From Bacteroidota bacterium (GTDB lineage Bacteria; Bacteroidota; Bacteroidia; Chitinophagales; Chitinophagaceae): DNA of 64,000 nucleotides. Position numbers and translations under genes: made by a program. The stretch is from positions 1 through 64,000 of the forward strand of contig JAEYWX010000008.1 in assembly GCA_023428755.1 (NCBI GenBank), given 5' to 3'. Under the pieces are notes generated by a model. The model saw only the letters and a program-made list of their open reading frames with translations. It was not told where the DNA came from and searched no databases. Below, piece after piece: positions 16,870 to 25,341 of the stretch; within the stretch, counting starts at the first letter, position 1, and the number at the start of each line of letters is the position of its first letter.

Positions 16870-18030
16870 CTACAACAACGGGTGCCGCTGAAACTCTTTC
16901 TTCCTGTCAAACAAATAGCGATAGGTAATCAATCGCCGGCTGATATGAGTACCAAGGCTGGCTGCCACATTCATCATGCGTGGATTGAAATCGCCGATCC
17001 ATTGCATTTCATAATCGTCGTATAACATGGGTGCCTGTATCACTTTTGCAGCCTCAATGATCATGAATGCATCCACACCTTTGTGCTGATGTTCGGGCAC
17101 AATGCCAAAGATGATACCGGTGAATTTTTTGTTCCGCCTGGTTGCTTTGATCCACAAAAATTTCAGTTTGCCCCACCAGTCGAAGCGACCATTTAAATGC
17201 ATGAACCATTGATTGAGATCGGGCAGGTTGAGCCAAATGGCAACGGGTTCATTATTGTAATAGGTAAACCAGCTGATGCGCTCATCCATCACCGGTTTCA
17301 TGGCGTTGAACATGGCAATCGCCGTTTTCGGTTCCATCTGTTTCAGGCCCGCATGGCCCGCCCATGCTTTGTTATACACCGTACAAAAATCATGTGCGAA
17401 TTTTTCCAGTTGCTGTGCTTTGATGTGAACGGCTTTGTAACCGGGATCTTTCGCTACACGATCGTGACGCTCATAAAATTTTGCATCGAGCTTGTCTTTT
17501 ACTTTTAACGAATAACAATACTGGTTAAAGAATAACTGAAAACCGTAGTTTTCAAACAACTGTTGATAATATGGCAGATTATAATTCATGCAGTACAGCG
17601 GCTGCTGAAAACCATCCACCTGCAAACCCCACCAGCGGTCACGTTCTCCAAAGTTGATAGGTCCATCCATTGCTTCCATGCCTTTGCTTTGCAACCAATG
17701 TTTGGCGGTATCGAATAAATAATTGGCAGCCGATTGATCGTTGATACATTCAAAAAAACCAATACCACCCACAAGCACATCATCACCTTTCGATTTATAT
17801 TTTTTGTTGACGAAGGCAGCAATACGCCCGATAAGTTTACCATCGTCATTCTTTAACACCCATCGGATCACTTCGCCATGGCGAAACGCTTTGTTCTTCT
17901 TTTCATCAAATACCTGTTCAATATCCTTATCCAGCGGACGGATCCAGTTTGTATCGTGTTGATACAAATTCACAGCCACCTGCAAAAATTCATTTGCTGA
18001 CTGTTTATCTTTAACTTCAACCAATTGCAT
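16870..18030 (-). CDS. GNAT-like acyltransferase of unknown role (386 aa)
   Basis: The product has two GNAT-like halves. N-terminally MQLVEVKDKQSANEFLQVAVNLYQ leads to a GKLIGRIAAFVNKKY strand and the GGIGFFECIND stretch, a pattern seen in uncharacterised N-acetyltransferase-like proteins. The C-terminal half has WFTYYNNEPVAIWLNLPDL and then GIIFGIVPEHQHKGVDAFMI, which resembles an acetyl-CoA pyrophosphate loop (Q/R-x-x-G). The ATG at 18030 starts the conserved part; a TTG at 18051 is less likely. Substrate unknown. Confidence 0.7.
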   Translation of the reverse strand: MQLVEVKDKQSANEFLQVAVNLYQHDTNWIRPLDKDIEQVFDEKKNKAFRHGEVIRWVLKNDDGKLIGRIAAFVNKKYKSKGDDVLVGGIGFFECINDQSAANYLFDTAKHWLQSKGMEAMDGPINFGERDRWWGLQVDGFQQPLYCMNYNLPYYQQLFENYGFQLFFNQYCYSLKVKDKLDAKFYERHDRVAKDPGYKAVHIKAQQLEKFAHDFCTVYNKAWAGHAGLKQMEPKTAIAMFNAMKPVMDERISWFTYYNNEPVAIWLNLPDLNQWFMHLNGRFDWWGKLKFLWIKATRRNKKFTGIIFGIVPEHQHKGVDAFMIIEAAKVIQAPMLYDDYEMQWIGDFNPRMMNVAASLGTHISRRLITYRYLFDRKKEFQRHPLL

Positions 18031-18072
18031 GTGCCTTTCTTTAGTTATCAAAAGTAAGGGTTCGCTTTAACT

Positions 18073-18126
18073 AGACCTATGAGGTTAGCAGCACAGCAAT
18101 TCCAGTTCTGTAAATCTTAGAGGTCT
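18073..18126. repeat. Degenerate REP-like hairpin upstream of glpK
   Basis: The left arm AGACCTATGAGGTTAGC (18073-18089) differs by one base from the arm beside the RAYT gene. The right arm (18110-18126) ends in AGGTCT and pairs imperfectly. This is a third, decayed copy of the RAYT-associated palindrome, 14 bases before glpK. Confidence 0.75.
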
Positions 18127-18139
18127 CACAACTTGTTAT

Positions 18140-19624
18140 ATGAAAAAATATATTCTTGCCTTCGACCAGGGAACAACCAGCAGCCGTGCCATTGTGTTCA
18201 ATCATGATGGAACCATTGTTTCCGTTGCACAAAAAGAATTCAAACAGATTTTTCCGCAGCCGGGTTGGGTAGAACACGATCCGGAAGAAATATGGAGCAC
18301 ACAATTAGGTGTGGCTGCAGAAGCCATTACCAAAGCAGGATTAACAACGGAGCAGATTCATGCCATTGGTATTACCAACCAACGGGAAACAACAGTGGTG
18401 TGGGATCGCAACACAGGTAAACCCATTTACAATGCCATTGTGTGGCAGGATAGAAGAACCGCTGATTTTTGCGATGAACTGAAACGGAAAAATCTGCACA
18501 TCTTAATTCAGCAACGAACAGGGTTAGTGGTTGATGCATACTTCAGTGCATCGAAAGTAAAATGGATACTGGATCATGTAGAAGGCGCAAGAGCAAGAGC
18601 CGAAAAAGGTGAACTATGCTTTGGTACAATTGATTCGTGGCTGCTCTGGAATCTTACCAAAGGACAAGTGCATGCAACGGATGTAAGCAATGCCAGTCGT
18701 ACCATGCTGATGAATCTGCAAACCTTGCAGTGGGATGGTGAGTTGGAAAAAATATTCAATATTCCCGGAAATATGTTGCCGCAAATACGCAGCAGCAGCG
18801 AAGTATTTGGTACCACACAAAATTTACTAACGGCTACCAATATCCCCATTGCAGGTATTGCAGGCGATCAGCAAAGTGCATTGTTCGGGCAAATGTGTAC
18901 CAAAGAAGGGATGGTGAAGAATACCTATGGTACGGGTTGTTTTATGTTGATGAACACAGGAGAGAAAGCAGTGATCTCCCGTAATAATCTGTTGACAACC
19001 GTTGCCTGGAAGATCAACGGCAAAACAGAATATGCATTGGAAGGAAGTGTGTTTATTGCAGGTGCAGTTGTGCAATGGCTACGTGATGGGTTGGGCATTA
19101 TCCGTTCATCGGGTGATGTCGAAAAACTGGCAGCAAAAGTAAGCGATAGTGAAGGTGTTTATGTTGTTCCTGCTTTCACCGGTTTAGGTGCGCCATACTG
19201 GAACCAGCATGCCAGAGGAACGATGGTAGGCATGACGAGAGGAACAACTGCTGCACATATTGCCAAAGCGGCGCTCGACAGTATTGCTTACCAAACAGCT
19301 GATGTATTAAAAGCAATGGAAGCTGATGCAGGTATTTCCATTGCTGAGTTGAGAGTGGATGGTGGTGCAACCATCAACAATGGGTTGCTACAGTTTCAAA
19401 GCGATATTTTGCATACAGCGGTTGTTCGTCCGCAGGTGACGGAAACAACAGCATTGGGTGCAGCTTATCTTGCCGGACTGGCAACGGGTTATTGGAGCAG
19501 CATCGATGAAATTCAGGAGCAATGGAAAGTCGAACGCCGCTTTGAACCAAAATTAGACGAAGACAAACGCATAGCCTTGTATGAAGGATGGTTGAAGGCG
19601 GTGAAGGCAGCACAGAGTTTCTAA
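18140..19624 (+). CDS. glpK: Glycerol kinase
   Basis: Phosphorylates glycerol to sn-glycerol 3-phosphate, trapping it in the cell. The 494-aa FGGY-family kinase shows the N-terminal phosphate motif ILAFDQGTTSSRAIVF, AIVWQDRRTADFC with substrate residues, the GIAGDQQSALFGQ phosphate-2 region with the catalytic Asp, YGTGCFMLMNTG, and the C-terminal signature LRVDGGATINNGLLQFQSD. Length is standard. It leads the glpK-glpD-glpF run and is followed by a 193-base gap rich in repeats. The gene starts just after a degenerate REP hairpin. Confidence 0.97.
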   Translation: MKKYILAFDQGTTSSRAIVFNHDGTIVSVAQKEFKQIFPQPGWVEHDPEEIWSTQLGVAAEAITKAGLTTEQIHAIGITNQRETTVVWDRNTGKPIYNAIVWQDRRTADFCDELKRKNLHILIQQRTGLVVDAYFSASKVKWILDHVEGARARAEKGELCFGTIDSWLLWNLTKGQVHATDVSNASRTMLMNLQTLQWDGELEKIFNIPGNMLPQIRSSSEVFGTTQNLLTATNIPIAGIAGDQQSALFGQMCTKEGMVKNTYGTGCFMLMNTGEKAVISRNNLLTTVAWKINGKTEYALEGSVFIAGAVVQWLRDGLGIIRSSGDVEKLAAKVSDSEGVYVVPAFTGLGAPYWNQHARGTMVGMTRGTTAAHIAKAALDSIAYQTADVLKAMEADAGISIAELRVDGGATINNGLLQFQSDILHTAVVRPQVTETTALGAAYLAGLATGYWSSIDEIQEQWKVERRFEPKLDEDKRIALYEGWLKAVKAAQSF

Positions 19625-19631
19625 GGTTTCT

Positions 19632-19813
19632 GGTTTGAAGTTTATGGTTTATTGTTCTTTAACCTTTAGAGTGGTTGAATATTTTGTTGACTTGAAATTT
19701 TCAACCATAAACTAAAAACTTCAAACGATAAACAACTCCAACTTCGATAGCATTGAGTAATATTGCAAAGTCCTGATGGCAACCATAAACAACAAACTAA
19801 AAACGATAAACTG
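19632..19813. repeat. Quasi-periodic inverted repeats between glpK and glpD
   Basis: GGTTTGAAGTTTATGGTTTA (19632-19651) is answered by complementary words at about 19703-19726 (AACCATAAACTAAAAACTTC) and again at 19781-19812 (AACCATAAAC, AACGATAAACTG). The words repeat AAAC roughly every 8-10 bases. The same words return before glpF (21370-21501). Confidence 0.65.
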
Positions 19814-19817
19814 ATTC

Positions 19818-21368
19818 TTGAATCGTTCACAACAAATACAACAATTAAAAACCACCAATCATTGGGACATCATCATTATTGGTGGTGGTGCTACTGGTTT
19901 GGGGGCAGCTGTTGATGCAGCCGCACGTGGTTACAAAACACTGTTACTCGAGCAACACGATTTCGGCAAAGGCACATCCAGCCGTTCAACCAAACTCATT
20001 CATGGTGGTGTACGTTACATGCAGCAGGGGAATTTCCGGTTGGTGCGTGATGCCTTGCGTGAACGTGGATTGTTGTTAAAGAATGCGCCGCATATTGCAC
20101 ATCGGTTGAAGTTGGTATTGCCGGCGTATCGCTGGTGGGAAAAATTATATTATGGTCTGGGTTTGAAAGTATATAATTTTTTATCGGCCAAGTTGAGTTT
20201 AGGTCCGAGTGAAATTCTTTCGATCAAAAAAACACAGGAATACATCAAAGGACTGGATGGAAAAAAACTCAGCGGTGGTGTGGCGTACTACGATGGTCAG
20301 TTCGATGATGCACGTTTGTGTGTATCGCTGGCATTAACTGCTGCTGATGTAAGTGCAACGGTGTTGAACTATTGCAAGGTGACCGGTCTCATACATGAAC
20401 AGGAACGGGTAGCAGGTGTATGCATCAGCGATTGTTTAACCGGCGAACAACATGAAGCAAGAGGTACAGTAGTGATCAACGCAACCGGTGTGTTTGTTGA
20501 TGAAGTGTTGAAAATGGATGATGATGGATTAACAAAAACCGTATCGCCCTCACAGGGAATACATATTGTAGTGGATAAAACTTTTTTCCCCGGCGATCAG
20601 GCATTGTTTATTCCACGTACCGATGATGGTCGTGTATTGTTTGCTGTTCCGTTTCATGACAAAGTAATTATTGGTACAACCGATACCAGTGTAGATACAG
20701 CCGAAATTGAACCAAAAGCATTGGATGAAGAAGTAGAGTTTGTAATCAACCATTTCAATCGCTATGTACATACCGGTTTAAAACGCAGCGATGTAAAAAG
20801 TGTATTCGCTGGTTTGCGTCCGTTAGTGAAAGTGCCCGGACAGAAAAAAACAGCTGTGCTTCCACGTGATCATACTATTTGGGTTTCCAAAGGCGGCATG
20901 ATCAATATCAGCGGCGGTAAATGGACAACCTATCGCAAGATGGCGCAGGAAGTAATTCTGAAAGCGCATTACGAAGGTGGCCTTGCTTATACCCGTTGTC
21001 AAACCGAAACCATGAAGCTGCATGGCTGGATGAAGAAAGTTGATTTTGATGATCCGCTCTATTATTACGGAAGCGATGCAGCCGCCATCCGCTACCTGCA
21101 GCACCAGGGTTTTTCACAATTGATCCATCCCGATTTACCTTATACCATTGCAGAAGTTGTGTGGGCTGTGGGAAATGAAATGGCCATGACCGTGGAAGAT
21201 GTGCTGGCACGCAGAACAAGAGCGTTGTTCCTCGATGCCAAAGCAGCCATTGCCGCCGCACCAATTGTTGCTGATATTATGATGAAAGAACTGAACAAAG
21301 ATGAACAGTGGAAACAACAGCAGCTGAACGATTTTTATAAAGTGGCAGAGGGGTATGTGTTGAGATAA
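19818..21368 (+). CDS. glpD: Glycerol-3-phosphate dehydrogenase (FAD, respiratory)
   Basis: Oxidises glycerol 3-phosphate to dihydroxyacetone phosphate and passes electrons to quinone at the membrane. The 516-aa flavoprotein has the FAD motif DIIIIGGGATGLGAA (about residues 18-32), the LLLEQHDFGKGTSSRSTKLIHGGVRY signature, GTTDTSVDT, SVFAGLRPL and the C-terminal DAO domain (WAVGNEMAMTVEDVLARRTRALFLD). The start is a TTG at 19818: a TGA stop lies two codons upstream in frame and no ATG precedes the FAD motif. It is placed between the kinase and the glycerol channel. Confidence 0.96.
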   Translation: MNRSQQIQQLKTTNHWDIIIIGGGATGLGAAVDAAARGYKTLLLEQHDFGKGTSSRSTKLIHGGVRYMQQGNFRLVRDALRERGLLLKNAPHIAHRLKLVLPAYRWWEKLYYGLGLKVYNFLSAKLSLGPSEILSIKKTQEYIKGLDGKKLSGGVAYYDGQFDDARLCVSLALTAADVSATVLNYCKVTGLIHEQERVAGVCISDCLTGEQHEARGTVVINATGVFVDEVLKMDDDGLTKTVSPSQGIHIVVDKTFFPGDQALFIPRTDDGRVLFAVPFHDKVIIGTTDTSVDTAEIEPKALDEEVEFVINHFNRYVHTGLKRSDVKSVFAGLRPLVKVPGQKKTAVLPRDHTIWVSKGGMINISGGKWTTYRKMAQEVILKAHYEGGLAYTRCQTETMKLHGWMKKVDFDDPLYYYGSDAAAIRYLQHQGFSQLIHPDLPYTIAEVVWAVGNEMAMTVEDVLARRTRALFLDAKAAIAAAPIVADIMMKELNKDEQWKQQQLNDFYKVAEGYVLR

Positions 21369-21369
21369 C

Positions 21370-21501
21370 TGTTTCTTGTTTATGGTTTTTTGTTTGTGGT
21401 TGTGAAAGTCAAAGATGATCACTTAGCAAAGCCATAGTAAATGAATAAAGGTGAACGGTTGTTTTTAACTCCAAACCATAAACTAAAAACTATAAACTGC
21501 T
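21370..21501. repeat. Quasi-periodic repeats between glpD and glpF
   Basis: TGTTTCTTGTTTATGGTTTT begins at about 21371 and is matched in opposite sense by CCAAACCATAAACTAAAAAC ending near 21490, then TATAAACTGC. These are the same words as in the glpK-glpD gap. Confidence 0.6.
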
Positions 21502-21507
21502 TTCCAT

Positions 21508-22218
21508 ATGTCTCCTTTTCTTGCAGAATACATCGGTTCCATGTTATTATTGTTATTAGGTAACAGTGTTGTTGCCAATGTGCTGTTAGCTAAAACAAAA
21601 GGCAATAGCAGTGGATTAATTGTGATTGCATTTGGTTGGGCAGTGGCGGTATTTGTGGGAGTGTACAGCAGTGCCAATTACAGTGGCGGACATTTGAACC
21701 CTGCCATCACCATTGGGCTTGCAAGTATTGGTAAGTTCGACTGGGCAAGTGTGCCTTTTTATATTCTTGCACAATTTCTTGGTGCAATGACTGGTTCTTT
21801 TTTAATGTGGCTGGCATACAAACAACATTTTGATGCAACAGAAGATGTGGAAGCAAAGTTGGCGGTGTTTTGTAATTCGCCTGCCATTCCCAATGTGTTT
21901 TACAATTTGGCAACAGAAGCCATCGGCACATTTGTATTAATGTTAGGTGCGTTGCTCATTAGTGCACCTGAAGCAAAACTCGGTGCATTGGATGCATTAC
22001 CTGTTGCATTACTGGTGCTGGGTATTGGCGTGAGCCTTGGCGGACCAACCGGCTATGCCATTAATCCTGCACGTGATCTTGGTCCACGTATTATGCACTT
22101 CATTTTACCAATCGGAGTAAAGCGAGACAGTAATTGGAAATATAGCTGGATACCGGTCGTTGGTCCGATCATCGGTGCAATGATTGCAGCATTAGTGTTT
22201 CAATTGATACAGTCGTAA
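21508..22218 (+). CDS. glpF: Aquaglyceroporin (MIP family)
   Basis: A 236-aa channel with six spans and two half-helices. The two NPA signatures are at N64 (GGHLNPAIT) and N186 (GYAINPARDLGPR). Asp right after the second NPAR is the marker for glycerol-conducting members as opposed to strict water channels. Together with the neighbouring kinase and dehydrogenase this supports glycerol uptake. No glpR-type regulator is nearby. Confidence 0.92.
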   Translation: MSPFLAEYIGSMLLLLLGNSVVANVLLAKTKGNSSGLIVIAFGWAVAVFVGVYSSANYSGGHLNPAITIGLASIGKFDWASVPFYILAQFLGAMTGSFLMWLAYKQHFDATEDVEAKLAVFCNSPAIPNVFYNLATEAIGTFVLMLGALLISAPEAKLGALDALPVALLVLGIGVSLGGPTGYAINPARDLGPRIMHFILPIGVKRDSNWKYSWIPVVGPIIGAMIAALVFQLIQS

Positions 22219-22296
22219 AGTTCTGCAATAAAATGAAGCATTGAACTCCTGTTGTTTTATACTTCAATCTTACATATAGACTTTTTTTTGTTGTAT

Positions 22297-22397
22297 GAGA
22301 TTGCTTCCTTCGTCGCAATGACGTTTAATGGAGAGTTACTTTCTTTTGACGAAATACAAGTTACGGAGCGTCACTGCGAGGCACGAAGCAGTCTGCC
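22297..22397. repeat. Dispersed inverted repeat downstream of glpF
   Basis: GAGATTGCTTCCTTCGTCGC (from 22297, continuing AATGACG) and the opposite-sense CGTCACTGCGAGGCACGAAG (from 22369, continuing CAGTCTGC) are imperfect complements separated by about 45 bases. This word family (GTCATTGCGAG...GCAATCTC) occurs as dispersed repeats in many bacteria. It lies between the convergent glpF and arsC-like genes. Confidence 0.7.
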
Positions 22398-22418
22398 GAA
22401 TAAATGAATGATTGTTTT

Positions 22419-23033
22419 TTACTCAACCACTTTCGAAAACACATACAAACACTCCATCCCTATCTGATTACTGCGTTCGGTATATTTTTCATTTTGCAGA
22501 ATCGTATTGTCAAATGCTTTGGGATCGTTGTAAGTAGTGCCAATACGCAGATCGCAGCCGGGAATGAACGGACAATTCTCATCTGCATCTGAACAAGTCA
22601 TGATGGCTGTAAAATTTTGCATAGGGTTTTCTTCGTGATTGTACACTTTCGAAAAACAGGTGCTGAATTGATCCTCTGCAAAAAATACTTCGTAAACAGG
22701 GTTGTTGCTTTCATCTGTTTTGTTGATACGAAAACCAGCTGCCGTTAATGCAGCAATTGCATTGGGATTAAAGGCTGTTGCTTCGGTACCACCGGAAAAA
22801 GTAGAAACATTTTCAACACCATAGTAAGCTGCTGCTACTGCTGCCCACACCTGTCCTAAATGACTGCGGCGTGAATTGTGCGTGCAAACATAGATCAGGT
22901 TAACAGCTTCCTTGTTCGCCTGTTTGGTTTTAATATAATCCGCAACTTTTTCCAGCAACAATTTTCGTTCTGCTGGAATTTCTTTAAAGTTGTTGGCAAG
23001 TGCTGCACAACGTTCTTTTATGGGTTGAAACAT
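22419..23033 (-). CDS. Low-molecular-weight phosphatase/arsenate reductase-like protein
   Basis: The 204-aa protein is of the LMW protein tyrosine phosphatase fold that includes thioredoxin-linked arsenate reductases. The phosphate/arsenate loop is C50-T-H-N-S-R-R56 (CX5R), followed by SHLGQVWAAVAA. C-terminal Cys residues (ENCPFIPGC, MTCSDADENC) could act in a disulfide relay. It lies 30 bases after an ArsR-type regulator gene on the same strand, supporting arsenate detoxification; no ArsB/Acr3 pump is visible in the window. Phosphatase activity on proteins is the alternative. Confidence 0.85.
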   Translation of the reverse strand: MFQPIKERCAALANNFKEIPAERKLLLEKVADYIKTKQANKEAVNLIYVCTHNSRRSHLGQVWAAVAAAYYGVENVSTFSGGTEATAFNPNAIAALTAAGFRINKTDESNNPVYEVFFAEDQFSTCFSKVYNHEENPMQNFTAIMTCSDADENCPFIPGCDLRIGTTYNDPKAFDNTILQNEKYTERSNQIGMECLYVFSKVVE

Positions 23034-23063
23034 AGTGATTGATTTGTTGAATATAGTTGATGA

Positions 23064-23399
23064 TTAACAGCAATTGTTTTCTTTGGAAACAGGAAGGCTT
23101 TGAAAGAAACCTGTTACCAGTGCTTCCACTTTTTTCCATTCCTTTTCATTTATGCAATAGCTTACGCTTGTACCTTCTGTGCAGCCTTTGATGATGCCGA
23201 TCTGTTTTAATTCTTTTAAGTGCTGCGAAATAGTAGCCTGCGCCAAACCCAGTTCTTCCACCAGGTTGCCGCAGATGCAATGTTCCGCTGCCAGTAAATG
23301 TTGCAGAATGGCAATGCGTGCCGGATGGGCCAGTGCTTTGAGCGTAGCCGCCAGCTTGTTTTGTTTGGCGGTAAATATTTCCGTTTTGGTTGTTCCCAT
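23064..23399 (-). CDS. arsR: ArsR/SmtB family metalloregulator
   Basis: A 111-aa winged-helix repressor. The recognition region is EELGLAQATISQHLKELKQIGII and the preceding helix carries EHCICGNLV, matching the CxC metal-site position of ArsR. A further Cys pair lies at the extreme C-terminus (ENNCC). LAHPARIAILQHLL is the typical helix 2. The palindrome three bases upstream of the start is its likely operator, so it should repress itself and the arsenate-reductase-like gene downstream until arsenite or antimonite binds (family knowledge; ligand not proven here). Confidence 0.92.
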   Translation of the reverse strand: MGTTKTEIFTAKQNKLAATLKALAHPARIAILQHLLAAEHCICGNLVEELGLAQATISQHLKELKQIGIIKGCTEGTSVSYCINEKEWKKVEALVTGFFQSLPVSKENNCC

Positions 23400-23401
23400 T
23401 T

Positions 23402-23419
23402 CATCGCAATATTACGATG
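23402..23419 (-). promoter_or_regulatory. Probable ArsR operator
   Basis: CATCGCAATATTACGATG is an 18-bp palindrome with one mismatched central pair, starting three bases upstream of the arsR start codon. Arms CATCG and CGATG are exact. Size and A/T-rich centre fit ArsR-family operators. Confidence 0.65.
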
Positions 23420-23488
23420 GATAAGGGAGTTGGCAAATTAATTTTATATTAGTTCCGGGAAACCAACCTTTATTTAATTCAACAACAC

Positions 23489-23719
23489 ATGAAAAGCAAA
23501 AGGGGAGAAGCCATTATTGTTTTATTTGCCGGGGTATTGCTGCTGTATTTTGCATGGTTTGTGTACGATGAGTACGAACCGATGAACAATACCGATTCGT
23601 CCCGTTTGCAGCAATTGAATGCATTGATCCGTACAATTGGTCAATTACCTGTTGCGCTGTTGTTTGGGTTGGCCGGACTGTTGACTTGTGTAATTGGAGT
23701 TAGAAAATGGAAACTGTAA
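23489..23719 (+). CDS. Unknown small membrane protein (76 aa)
   Basis: No family recognised. The basic start MKSKRGEA precedes a first span (IIVLFAGVLLLYFAWFVY), a polar loop with DEYEPMNNTDSSRLQQL, and a second span (LPVALLFGLAGLLTCVIGV), ending RKWKL. Two-span topology with both ends cytoplasmic is likely. It is divergent from arsR and lies 32 bases before the next small gene. Confidence 0.65.
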   Translation: MKSKRGEAIIVLFAGVLLLYFAWFVYDEYEPMNNTDSSRLQQLNALIRTIGQLPVALLFGLAGLLTCVIGVRKWKL

Positions 23720-23751
23720 CCTGCTAAAATTATCACCGGTTAAATAGTTAT

Positions 23752-24015
23752 ATGACATTCAACGAAGCATTTAATACATTCATTCTGCATCAAAAAGTAA
23801 TTGGTTGGGGATTTCAACAGCAGAAAAGAGTACAGTTACCCAATGGTTATGCTGCATTTCCCTGCGGTTACTATACCGAATATGAAAACGGGTATAAACT
23901 GATTGCCAGTGGCGACCGGTTAGGTGAAACACCCATACAGGAAGCCATGATCTTAGACCCAAACGGTGTACCTGTTGCAAGAGATACAGAAGATTTGCGG
24001 GATGTGGAGTTTTGA
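23752..24015 (+). CDS. Unknown 87-aa soluble protein
   Basis: No family recognised. The protein is polar with aromatic residues (GWGFQQQKRVQLPNGYAAF, then CGYYTEYENGYKLIASGD) and ends in an acidic tail DTEDLRDVEF. No signal peptide or membrane span. It may be co-transcribed with the preceding 76-aa membrane protein gene. Confidence 0.6.
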   Translation: MTFNEAFNTFILHQKVIGWGFQQQKRVQLPNGYAAFPCGYYTEYENGYKLIASGDRLGETPIQEAMILDPNGVPVARDTEDLRDVEF

Positions 24016-24059
24016 GTGATGCAATTGTTGATGTCACAATTTGCGACCTCAACTTTTTA

Positions 24060-24095
24060 CTGGCATCAAGTGGTCCTGCGGAACACTTGCGCCAG
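24060..24095. repeat. Two-step hairpin, REP-like
   Basis: CTGGC (24060-24064) pairs with GCCAG (24091-24095), and inside it AAGTG (24068-24072) pairs with CACTT (24084-24088). T runs flank it on both strands, so it could also stop transcription. It sits between the 87-aa gene and the next gene. Confidence 0.5.
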
Positions 24096-24142
24096 AAAAA
24101 TCTAAGGTTTAGTTAGCATGGCAAACACCTTTAAAAATATTT

Positions 24143-25024
24143 ATGAAAGAAATTTTCGCATTTTTTGTTTTCACGCTGTTGTTATTGGTAAGTAGTAAAC
24201 CTCTTGCACAAGATCTAAATCCTGCAAACACACTCAGTACAGAAGAATTTGGCTGGAAGGATATTGATACTGTTTACTATGAGAAAGACAATACGAGAAC
24301 AATACACAAAATTATAAATAACGGCAAAGTATCCGAGTTTTACTCCTCTGGAAATCTAAAGGCAACAGGGTATGTTGTAAAGAAAAGTTGTACAAAGATA
24401 TATGATAGTACCCTCAGCAATGTGTTATATGAGAGTTGCGATTTTTCATTGGAAGGAGAGTGGAATGTTTACTATGATTCAACGTACATGCTGAAAGCTG
24501 CGGTCATAAATTTTAAAGATAACAACCCGGTAAGCCGAAATCTTATTTCAGTTAACGGATGTATTTGTCAAAAGGAACTGGTTGATCGGAAGTTGATTCA
24601 GATTGAGAAGTATGACGAAAATTGCCAGCTCGCTCAAAAGGAACTGATCTTTCCGTTTCAGGGTGATCGCTATATTTTGAGGGTTATCAAATTCGAAAAT
24701 GGAAAGGTTATTGCGGAAGAGAAAGTGCCAGCGGTAACAGTTTTTGTAGCCAAGTATTATGATATTATTGGCGGTATACTTTTATTTTTTGCACTAATTA
24801 AGTTTGTGTTATGTATTTTCTATTTTGATGACTTTTATAGAAATCATATTACTGTAAATGGAAATTGGAGAAGCTTTTTGGTAAATTTCAGAGGAACGTT
24901 TACTTTGTACATCAGGTCATATCCAGATGATGAAAATTATTTTATGGCCAAAGTACACAACTATGCATCTATCATCACTTTGATTCTTGGAGTATTTTTC
25001 TTTTATAATTTATCCATCATGTAA
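24143..25024 (+). CDS. Unknown exported/membrane protein (293 aa)
   Basis: The protein starts with a signal-like segment (MKEIFAFFVFTLLLLVSSKPLAQ). Its exported part contains MORN-like strands (YSSGNLKATGYV, LEGEWNVYYDS) as in YwqK-type proteins. Two C-terminal spans follow (IIGGILLFFALIKFVLCIFY and SIITLILGVFFFYNL). Five cysteines in the exported region (SCTKIYD, ESCDFS, GCICQKEL, NCQLA) could form disulfides. I cannot assign a function. It stands alone on the plus strand. Confidence 0.65.
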   Translation: MKEIFAFFVFTLLLLVSSKPLAQDLNPANTLSTEEFGWKDIDTVYYEKDNTRTIHKIINNGKVSEFYSSGNLKATGYVVKKSCTKIYDSTLSNVLYESCDFSLEGEWNVYYDSTYMLKAAVINFKDNNPVSRNLISVNGCICQKELVDRKLIQIEKYDENCQLAQKELIFPFQGDRYILRVIKFENGKVIAEEKVPAVTVFVAKYYDIIGGILLFFALIKFVLCIFYFDDFYRNHITVNGNWRSFLVNFRGTFTLYIRSYPDDENYFMAKVHNYASIITLILGVFFFYNLSIM

Positions 25025-25036
25025 AAGATGTTTTCG

Positions 25037-25065
25037 TTGATCACTTACCAGGGTTGATATTTTTG
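25037..25065 (+). promoter_or_regulatory. Candidate promoter for nifJ with a long leader
   Basis: TTG at 25037-25039 and TATTTTTG at 25058-25065 (exact TAnnTTTG) are 18 bases apart, matching Bacteroidota promoters. The 25025-25341 gap holds no gene. If used, the transcript would have a leader of about 270 bases with a hairpin around 25105-25135 (CAACA/TGTTG inner stem, GGC/GCC outer). Confidence 0.4.
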
Positions 25066-25341
25066 TCGGATATATGTCGTAATCAAAACAAGTTATTGGT
25101 CAGGCGACGCAACAACGGCTGTTGTAAAGCCCTGATCATCTTCTACTTTATTGCACCACTGCCCACCTTGCCGCTATGAAAACGGAACTTTCAACCGAGC
25201 GTGGCAACAGCCGATGCCATTATAGATACAGCCCGTAACCAAACCTGCCTTACCTCATATCAATTAGCTTTTTGGCTGATGATGGTCATGTATCACCCTC
25301 CGGGTGTCGGGTAAATTCGTTGCTTCAAATATCAGTCAATC

